A stretch of 8,725 nucleotides of DNA from Lachnospiraceae bacterium (GTDB lineage Bacteria; Bacillota; Clostridia; Lachnospirales; Lachnospiraceae). The stretch lies in contig JAJQCU010000122.1 in assembly GCA_021202575.1 (NCBI GenBank), forward strand, positions 1-8,725. Direction: 5' to 3'. Position 1 is the stretch's first letter. Each line of letters opens with the position of its first letter. Position numbers and translations under genes: made by a program. The notes beneath the pieces are model-generated. The model was not told the DNA's origin. It made no database searches and saw nothing but the letters and a program-made list of their open reading frames with translations. This document shows, piece by piece, positions 1 to 4,512 of the stretch.

Positions 1-1365
1 CGTCCAGACGGGGGAGATCAGGCGCTGTGATAAAAGCAGCGTCTTTTTGTCGGGGGAAAGCTCCTCGCAGAAGTCCTGCCGGTCCTGCTTCAGCAGAATG
101 CCGCCGCCCAGAGGATAGGCCTGGTCAGTATAGATTCCGGAGGTGCCGCACCAGGGCATCCCGTAGACCATGGGGCCATCCGGGGTGACAGCAAGCAGAT
201 TCAAATCTCCGTTGAGCTGGGGTGTTTCATACAGCTGTGTCCACAGCCGGGCATGGGTGGACTTGCCCATGCCGGAGTGGCCGGAAAACAGCCATGCCTT
301 TCCCTGATAGAGAATGGACGCGGAGTGGATGGCAAACAGGCCCTTTTTTTGCGCGTGATAGAGGAAGGCCAGACGAAGGGAATGAAAAAATTCTTCTCTG
401 AGAGTTTCTGAGGGAAAGTCTGCGCCGAGGCCAGCGGGGCGGTAATAAAACGCGGCGCGGGAGCCATCTTTGCCGATCTCTCCGTATGGAAGCTGCTGCG
501 CGGAGGGGAAAGAGAAATAATAGGTGCTTTCATCCTCTGTTACACACAGCTGCGGATCCTTCAGCAGACAGACGCGGTGAGTTGAAGCGCCCTTATGCCA
601 GATGGAGGGCGAGGAAGCAGACGTCCCGAAATCGCCGGAGATGCTGGGCAACGGGGATACAGTGACCTCCAGATCACAGATAAGGTCAGACGCTGCAGTT
701 GACTTCAGATCAAAGCCAGAGCCGGACGATGCGGCTCCCCTCAGATCAAAGTCAGAGCCGAACGCCGCGGTTTCCCTCAGATCAAAATCAGAGCCGGATG
801 CCGCGGACTTCTTTTCCTGAAAGGCAAGCAGGGCGTCGTTCAAAAGCTCTGCGGGACCCTGAATCCTGATTCGCTCTCCACCGATGCGCAGAATTTTCCA
901 GGTGATGGATGAATCCGCGGGAACAGCATGAGAAACTGTCGGTAAGTCCACAGGACTGTTTTCGGGATTATGCAGAGAGTCCGCGTGACTGTCTTTGAGA
1001 TTATGCAGAGAGTCCGCGGGTCTGTCTTCGAGGTTGTGCAGAGAATTCGCGTGATTGTTTTCAAGATTATGCGTAGAGTCCGCAAACTTGTCCTCCGTCA
1101 GCAGTCCGTGCACGCGAAGCTGTGAGAGAAAAGAGGAAAGATCCTCTTCAAGGCGGCTCATCTCCTCTGAATCCGCGTCGTAGTGGGCGGCCAGCCGGGC
1201 AAGCAGGGCTTCTCTGTCTGTAGTCTCCTGTAATGCCGTCCAGAGAAAGGCGCCGGTCTCATTGAGCCGGAGCCCTCTTTTACAGTCAGCGATGGCCTGG
1301 CCGCAGGGCAGGAGATAGGGGATGTCTGATAAATATTGCAGGGAAAAGTTTTCTGCGGGCTTCAT
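1..1365 (-). CDS. PqqD-like domain fused to HPr-kinase-like P-loop domain, 3' partial
   Basis: One open frame of 455 codons runs from ATG (1365-1363) to the left edge without a stop. The start has an AGGAAGAG ribosome site 8 bases upstream (1374-1381) and a strong promoter behind it. Residues 1-92 resemble PqqD, the peptide-binding chaperone/RRE fold: an LNETGAFLW motif (34-42) followed by three helices ending in LRVHGLL. Residues 95-138 and 189-236 are two different tandem repeats. From about 255 on, the protein resembles HPr kinase: AIHSASI (345-351), Walker A GHSGMGKST (362-370), LNGDLNLL (384-391) as probable Walker B region, and GMPWCGTSGIY (402-412). HPr-kinase homologues outside sugar regulation act as RiPP kinases, for example in lasso peptide clusters. 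The real substrate here is unknown. It is probably cytoplasmic, as no membrane segment was seen. The C-terminus lies outside the window. The family calls are fairly firm; the function is inference. Confidence 0.85.
   Translation of the reverse strand, partial: MKPAENFSLQYLSDIPYLLPCGQAIADCKRGLRLNETGAFLWTALQETTDREALLARLAAHYDADSEEMSRLEEDLSSFLSQLRVHGLLTEDKFADSTHNLENNHANSLHNLEDRPADSLHNLKDSHADSLHNPENSPVDLPTVSHAVPADSSITWKILRIGGERIRIQGPAELLNDALLAFQEKKSAASGSDFDLRETAAFGSDFDLRGAASSGSGFDLKSTAASDLICDLEVTVSPLPSISGDFGTSASSPSIWHKGASTHRVCLLKDPQLCVTEDESTYYFSFPSAQQLPYGEIGKDGSRAAFYYRPAGLGADFPSETLREEFFHSLRLAFLYHAQKKGLFAIHSASILYQGKAWLFSGHSGMGKSTHARLWTQLYETPQLNGDLNLLAVTPDGPMVYGMPWCGTSGIYTDQAYPLGGGILLKQDRQDFCEELSPDKKTLLLSQRLISPVWT
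256..282 (-). other. Walker A (P-loop) of the HPr-kinase-like domain
   Basis: Codons 362-370 spell GHSGMGKST, matching the nucleotide-binding loop GxSGxGKS of HPr kinase and PEP-carboxykinase-like proteins. All the key Gly, Lys and Ser residues are present, so this domain probably binds ATP. Confidence 0.85.
658..801 (-). repeat. 36-bp (12-residue) tandem repeat in PqqD-HprK linker
   Basis: Four successive 12-residue units occupy residues 189-236 of the minus-strand protein. They read approximately ASGSDFDLRETA, AFGSDFDLRGAA, SSGSGFDLKSTA and a degenerate ASDLICDLEVTV. At DNA level the plus-strand element CTCAGATCAAA recurs at 776 and 740, and diverged as TTCAGATCAAA at 704, with a weaker copy at 668: an exact 36-base period. 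Because the unit is a multiple of three, copy-number change would keep the frame. Confidence 0.9.
952..1083 (-). repeat. 33-bp (11-residue) tandem repeat in PqqD-HprK linker
   Basis: Four 11-residue units fill residues 95-138: ADSTHNLENNH, ANSLHNLEDRP, ADSLHNLKDSH, ADSLHNPENSP. On the plus strand the element GATTATGCAGAGAGTCCGCG begins at 966 and 999 and recurs in diverged form at 1032 and 1065, an exact 33-base period. The repeat is hydrophilic and lies directly after the PqqD-like domain. It is unrelated in sequence to the 36-bp array of the same gene. Confidence 0.92.
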
Positions 1366-1373
1366 GGTTTGCT

Positions 1374-1381
1374 CTCTTCCT
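1374..1381 (-). promoter_or_regulatory. Ribosome binding site for the PqqD-HprK gene
   Basis: AGGAAGAG on the minus strand ends 8 bases before the ATG at 1365. It fixes the start of a gene whose 3' end is outside the window. Confidence 0.65.
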
Positions 1382-1423
1382 GGCAGGTCATTTTTTAGAT
1401 GAGACTGTGACCGCGGCGGACAC

Positions 1424-1452
1424 ATTGTACCAAATATTTACAAAACCGTCAA
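1424..1452 (-). promoter_or_regulatory. Sigma-A type promoter for the PqqD-HprK gene
   Basis: On the minus strand TTGACG (1452-1447) and TACAAT (1429-1424) are separated by exactly 17 bases, each matching consensus at five of six positions. The predicted start of transcription is near 1417, leaving a leader of about 52 bases to the ATG at 1365. Confidence 0.8.
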
Positions 1453-1536
1453 CGCTCCGGCCATCTGAATTTGTATGATAATGACAAAAAAATCACAAAA
1501 AATGCCTCGGAGAGTGGGAGAAATTCAGAAAAAGTG

Positions 1537-1565
1537 TTGATGTAATTACTGAAAAGATGTAAGAT
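1537..1565 (+). promoter_or_regulatory. Probable sigma-A type promoter for the S26/HD-GYP/pel series
   Basis: TTGATG (1537-1542) and TAAGAT (1560-1565) are separated by 17 bases, each matching consensus at four of six positions. Transcription would begin near 1572, about 99 bases before the first ATG. It is weaker than the divergent promoter, which would leave room for activation. An overlapping TATATT (1565-1570) is an alternative -10 with poor spacing. Confidence 0.5.
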
Positions 1566-1568
1566 ATA

Positions 1569-1582
1569 TTCGGCTGCCGGAA
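1569..1582. repeat. Small imperfect inverted repeat at the predicted transcription start
   Basis: TTCGGC and GCCGGAA flank a single T and are complementary apart from one extra base. The element covers the predicted start site, so it could be an operator or a 5' hairpin. It is short enough to be chance. Confidence 0.25.
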
Positions 1583-1585
1583 AGG

Positions 1586-1622
1586 AAAATCCAGTATCAT
1601 ATTCCGCGGATAAAAGGATTTT
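1586..1622. repeat. 7-bp inverted repeat in the leader, with a nested palindrome
   Basis: AAAATCC (1586-1592) pairs perfectly with GGATTTT (1616-1622). The perfect 8-base palindrome TCCGCGGA (1603-1610) lies between the arms. Together they could form a leader RNA hairpin or a regulator site. No known riboswitch class was matched. Confidence 0.3.
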
Positions 1623-1670
1623 ACGGGCGGATCTTTTGAATGGAAGAGGCGGCTAAACAGGAGACAGGCC

Positions 1671-2093
1671 ATGGAACAGGAGGGGAAAAAGGACATTGCG
1701 AAGCTGCTGTCCGAGGGGAAGGCGGTACAGATTTCCCCCCGGGGCTACAGTATGTATCCTTTGTTTGTCCCTGGCCGGGATGAGGCGGTGATTGTTCCCG
1801 CGGATCCCGGGAAGCTGCGGCCAGGGGACGTGTTCCTGTACAGGAGAGAAGGGGGGATGCTGGTCCTGCACCGTCTGCGGCGCAGGAAGGCGGAAGGACT
1901 ATATTTTGCGGGGGACAACCAGACGCAGGTGGAGGGTCCCCTGAAGCCGGAGCAGGTGATCGGTGTGCTGGCCGCCTTTGTCAGAAAGGGGCGCAGGGTG
2001 TCTGTCCGGAATCCGGTTTACAGGCTGTTAAGCTTTATGTGGATGGAACTGATGCCGGTCCGCGGGCTGCTGCGGGCACTTTTGCGCAGGTGA
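1671..2093 (+). CDS. Small S26 signal-peptidase-like protein (Ser/His type)
   Basis: This 140-residue protein has the main S26 peptidase motifs. GYSMYPL (25-31) would hold the catalytic Ser27. GDVFLYR (52-58) is the usual beta-strand box. VLHR (65-68) puts a His (His67) where bacterial signal peptidase I has its general-base Lys, as in SipW and the archaeal/ER-type enzymes. AGDN (80-83) matches the distal GDN box. It lacks the N-terminal membrane anchor of a classical signal peptidase. A hydrophobic, basic C-terminal stretch (about 113-140) might associate with the membrane. The ATG at 1671 follows GGAG (1661-1664) by 6 bases. It is the first gene after the plus-strand promoter and lies 7 bases before the HD-GYP start. 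It could mature a peptide or secreted protein encoded elsewhere. The fold is confident; the substrate is unknown. Confidence 0.85.
   Translation: MEQEGKKDIAKLLSEGKAVQISPRGYSMYPLFVPGRDEAVIVPADPGKLRPGDVFLYRREGGMLVLHRLRRRKAEGLYFAGDNQTQVEGPLKPEQVIGVLAAFVRKGRRVSVRNPVYRLLSFMWMELMPVRGLLRALLRR
2088..2093 (+). promoter_or_regulatory. Ribosome binding site that decides the HD-GYP start
   Basis: AGGTGA overlaps the last codons of the S26-like gene. It lies 7 bases before ATG 2101 but only 1 base before the in-frame TTG at 2095, so ATG 2101 is the better start. The overlap suggests translational coupling. Confidence 0.6.
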
Positions 2094-2100
2094 GTTGCTT

Positions 2101-4086
2101 ATGACAGAAAAGATAAAGGAATCAGAGAGGGAGAAAGCGGCCCTGTCGGGGCGTGTTTACGAGGGAAACGAGCGGTATCGGAAAATGAAGGCTCTGTATC
2201 CGGCGACCATCGTGTTTTGCGTGATTGCTCTGCTGACGCTTATGGGATATACCATATTCAGCTTTTTTCAGATGACCATTTCCAACAGAAGGGCGCTGGG
2301 GGAGAGCGCGCTCAGGCAGCAGTCCCAGCAGGTGGAGGATTTCCTCACAAGGAGTATGGATACGCTGAGCATTACGGCCGCCACCCTGAATCTGATGATG
2401 GAGAGGGGCGACTCTCAGGAGGAGCTTCTGGAATATCTGGTCAATGAGACGGAATTCTACCAGGCGGAGATCGACGCAAGCTATACCGCGGTCTACGGCT
2501 GGATCGGCGGCGAATATCTGGACGGGCTTTTATGGGAGCCCGGGGAGGATTACGTGCCTGTGGAAAGAGACTGGTATCTGGCGGCGTTAGCGGGAGAAGG
2601 AGAGCCGGTGATCACGGAACCTTACTTTGACGTTATGACAGAGCAGGTGATTATCTCCGTCTGCTGCCTGTTAAACGACGGGGTCAGCGTGGCTTCGCTG
2701 GATGTGTCTTTAGATTCGCTTGATACAGTGACGGCAAATATCAACCTGGACGACTGCGGGTACGGCTTTATCGTCAGCGGCGACGGCCTGGTGCTGGCGC
2801 ACACGGATTCGGGAGAGAAGGGAAAGGATTACAGCGAGGATGAGGAGATGGCGGGGATTCTGGAACAGATTTCCGCAAATCCCGGGGAAACTTTTACCGC
2901 GGAGATTGATGGAGTAAGCTGTCTGGTGTTTTCCGATGAGGTGGGAAGCTCCTGGTACACGGTGATGATCATTCAGACGAGCGACCTGTACAGCGGCGTG
3001 ATCGCAATCTCGGCCAGGTGTCTGCTGCTGCTTTTGTTTGTGCTGGGGGCGATCATTGTCTTCTGTACCATCTCCCAGAGAAACATCAGGGCTTATAACG
3101 AGGAAGTGATGGAGGGATACCGGAGGCTGGACGATCTGTATGAGGCCACGCTGGAGGTCGTCTCCAAGACCATCGACGCCAAGGACCAATATACGGAGGG
3201 ACATTCCGTCCGGGTGGCGCGCTACAGCCGGGAGATCGCCAGGCGCATGGGGAAGAATGAGGAGGAGCAGGCTGAGATTTACAACGCGGGCCTGGTGCAT
3301 GACGTAGGAAAAATCCGGGTTCCCGGCGAGATCATCAATAAACCCGGCAAACTGACGGACGAGGAATATGACATGATCAAGCTCCATCCGGGGGCGGGAT
3401 ATCATATTCTGAAGGGAATCACCGAATTCCCCGCTTATTCCATGGCGGCCAAGTACCACCACGAGAGATATGACGGGAAGGGCTATCCCAACGGGCTTTC
3501 CGGGGAAAGCATCCCGGAGGTTTCCAGAATCATCGGCGTGGCTGACGCTTACGACGCCATGGCGTCGGACAGAAGCTACAGGAAGGCGCTGCCGCAGGAA
3601 ACGGTGCGGTCGGAAATTGAGAAGGGAAAGGGAACCCAGTTTGACCCGGCCATCGCGGATATTATGCTGCAGATGATCGATGAGGACACGGAGTATCAGA
3701 TGCGGCAGGAGGAGAATGAGACGAGAAGGATTCTGGTGGTGGATGATGATCCGGCGCTGACAGAGATGGTCCGCAGAATCTTTGAGGACGAGCCCCTGTA
3801 TCAGGTGGAGGCGGTCTCCACCGGGCAGGAGGCGCTGACGCTTTTGAAGCCGGATGACAGGGAATATCATGTGATCGCCCTGAATGTGGCGCTGCCCGAC
3901 GGGAGTGGCTTTGAACTCCTTACAGAGATTCAGAAGGTCAGCAGGGCGCCTGTCATTCTCATGACGGAGGACAAGGAAAAAGAGATCATCGAGAAGGTTC
4001 ACCGCTCCGGCGCGGCTGATTATGTGACGAAGCCCGTCTCGGCGGCGGCCTTTATGGAGATCATTTATCACGTCCTTCAGGATTAA
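2101..4086 (+). CDS. Membrane c-di-GMP phosphodiesterase, dCache-TM-HD-GYP-REC
   Basis: The 661-residue protein has a membrane helix at about 34-56, an extracellular region of about 240 residues resembling a dCache sensor (57-298), a second helix (299-322) and a short helical linker without a clear HAMP. It then has an HD-GYP domain (about 345-510) with His368, the HD pair (400-401) in HDVGK, HHERYDGKGYP (453-463) containing GYP at 461-463, and DAYDAM. HD-GYP enzymes hydrolyse c-di-GMP to pGpG and GMP. A C-terminal receiver domain follows (about 538-660), with the acidic pocket VVDDDP, the Thr of ILMTED and the Lys of YVTKP. The phospho-acceptor position in ALNVALPDGSG is Asn595 instead of Asp. 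In RpfG the REC lies before HD-GYP; here it lies after. It sits upstream of pelD, whose product binds c-di-GMP, which suggests local control of Pel. A TTG start at 2095 would add two residues. Confidence 0.92.
   Translation: MTEKIKESEREKAALSGRVYEGNERYRKMKALYPATIVFCVIALLTLMGYTIFSFFQMTISNRRALGESALRQQSQQVEDFLTRSMDTLSITAATLNLMMERGDSQEELLEYLVNETEFYQAEIDASYTAVYGWIGGEYLDGLLWEPGEDYVPVERDWYLAALAGEGEPVITEPYFDVMTEQVIISVCCLLNDGVSVASLDVSLDSLDTVTANINLDDCGYGFIVSGDGLVLAHTDSGEKGKDYSEDEEMAGILEQISANPGETFTAEIDGVSCLVFSDEVGSSWYTVMIIQTSDLYSGVIAISARCLLLLLFVLGAIIVFCTISQRNIRAYNEEVMEGYRRLDDLYEATLEVVSKTIDAKDQYTEGHSVRVARYSREIARRMGKNEEEQAEIYNAGLVHDVGKIRVPGEIINKPGKLTDEEYDMIKLHPGAGYHILKGITEFPAYSMAAKYHHERYDGKGYPNGLSGESIPEVSRIIGVADAYDAMASDRSYRKALPQETVRSEIEKGKGTQFDPAIADIMLQMIDEDTEYQMRQEENETRRILVVDDDPALTEMVRRIFEDEPLYQVEAVSTGQEALTLLKPDDREYHVIALNVALPDGSGFELLTEIQKVSRAPVILMTEDKEKEIIEKVHRSGAADYVTKPVSAAAFMEIIYHVLQD
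3883..3885 (+). other. Asp-to-Asn change at the REC phospho-acceptor site
   Basis: Codon 595 is AAT (Asn), in a context ALNVALPDGSG that aligns with the LLDxxLPDGSG strand of receiver domains. The Asp pocket, Thr and Lys of the domain are kept, so the domain is well folded by appearance but should not be phosphorylated in the standard way. Confidence 0.8.
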
Positions 4087-4127
4087 AGCAAGGGAAAGCT
4101 TTTATCCGAAGCGGGAGGGAAATCCGG

Positions 4128-4397
4128 ATGAAGGATCGGTTCCAGTTGAGATACGCGGCAGGAAGGTATTGGCTGCTGGATATGAAGCAGGAGGGACTTG
4201 CCTTTCGCAGGCCGGTCTGCCTGAACGAACCCGGCGCTCTGATCTGGCGGAAGCTGTGCGAAGGGCGGACCAGGGAAGAAATCGCGGACGAGCTGTGCGG
4301 GCGGTTCGGCCTGGAAAGACAGGAGGCGTTGGAAGACTGCGGCCTGTTTATCGGCCAGCTGCAAAAGCAGGGGATTTTGGCCGAAGAGGAAGGATGA
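4128..4397 (+). CDS. Stand-alone PqqD-like protein
   Basis: This 89-residue protein has the PqqD shape. A short N-terminal beta region contains YWLLD. Then comes CLNEPGALIW (31-40), an EGRTREEIADELCGRF helix pair (45-60), and a last helix ending LQKQGIL. PqqD-family proteins bind precursor peptides (the RiPP recognition element) and present them to modifying enzymes. GGGAGG (4113-4118) lies 9 bases before the ATG, a strong ribosome site. It lies 41 bases after the HD-GYP gene and 115 before pelD. It is a second PqqD-like domain in the window, beside the N-terminus of the divergent fusion protein. The family assignment is good; its partner and substrate are not identified, and a role unrelated to RiPPs is possible. 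Confidence 0.82.
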   Translation: MKDRFQLRYAAGRYWLLDMKQEGLAFRRPVCLNEPGALIWRKLCEGRTREEIADELCGRFGLERQEALEDCGLFIGQLQKQGILAEEEG

Positions 4398-4495
4398 AGG
4401 CCGTACCCACGTTGGCTGACGGCACAGGCAGTGACATAAGTAAGATTATGATTGTGACGGTACACCGGGAAAAGGAATTGGAAACTGACAGCTGA
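4394..4495 (+). CDS. Possible 33-residue peptide overlapping the pqqD-like stop
   Basis: An ATG at 4394 overlaps the TGA of the PqqD-like gene (ATGA), the same coupling as pelD-pelE. The frame runs 33 codons to TGA at 4493-4495 and fills most of the 115-base gap before pelD. The start MKAVPTLADGTGS is followed by SDISKIMIVTVHREKE. A purine-rich AGAGGAAGG abuts the ATG, closer than usual for a ribosome site. A small peptide next to a PqqD gene would be a natural RiPP precursor, but there is no Cys, no glycine-rich core and no known leader motif. The ORF may be chance. Confidence 0.2.
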   Translation: MKAVPTLADGTGSDISKIMIVTVHREKELETDS

Positions 4496-4512
4496 AGGAA
4501 GAAAAGACAGGC

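Larger units (their letters stand above)
1366..1670. other. Divergent intergenic regulatory region
   Basis: This 305-base AT-richer stretch separates the minus-strand PqqD-HprK gene from the plus-strand gene series. It holds one sigma-A type promoter facing each way, with -35 boxes about 85 bases apart, then a leader of about 100 bases before the S26-like gene. Two small inverted repeats lie in that leader. I saw no c-di-GMP riboswitch consensus (GEMM-I or GEMM-II), no terminator with a T-tract, and no credible coding sequence. Confidence 0.7.

Noticed and set aside
201..1085. Short open frames (201-533 minus, 602-820 plus, 840-1085 minus) in the left region
   Set aside because: All lie inside the continuous 455-codon minus-strand frame in other registers. 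The apparent repeats in two of them come from the tandem arrays of the real gene.
952..1097. CRISPR-like regular repeats
   Set aside because: The 33-base units abut with no unique spacers, diverge gradually and are in frame within a long coding sequence, so they are a coding tandem repeat.
1475..1540. 21-codon plus-strand ORF in the divergent region as a RiPP precursor
   Set aside because: There is no ribosome site, it lies upstream of the predicted transcription start, and it is Lys/Arg-rich by virtue of an A-rich tract.
1366..1670. c-di-GMP riboswitch upstream of the S26/HD-GYP/pel series
   Set aside because: A riboswitch would suit the context, but the conserved GEMM-I segments and the GEMM-II core were not found.
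2710..4071. 453-codon open frame on the minus strand, antisense to the HD-GYP gene
   Set aside because: The plus-strand frame has unmistakable HD-GYP and REC motifs. The antisense protein is rich in His, Arg and Leu with no recognisable domain, as expected from the shadow of a GC-biased gene.
4416..4446. Internal promoter (CTGACG, 19 bases, TAAGAT) before pelD
   Set aside because: Spacing is 19 bases and the -35 match is modest; not supported enough to list.
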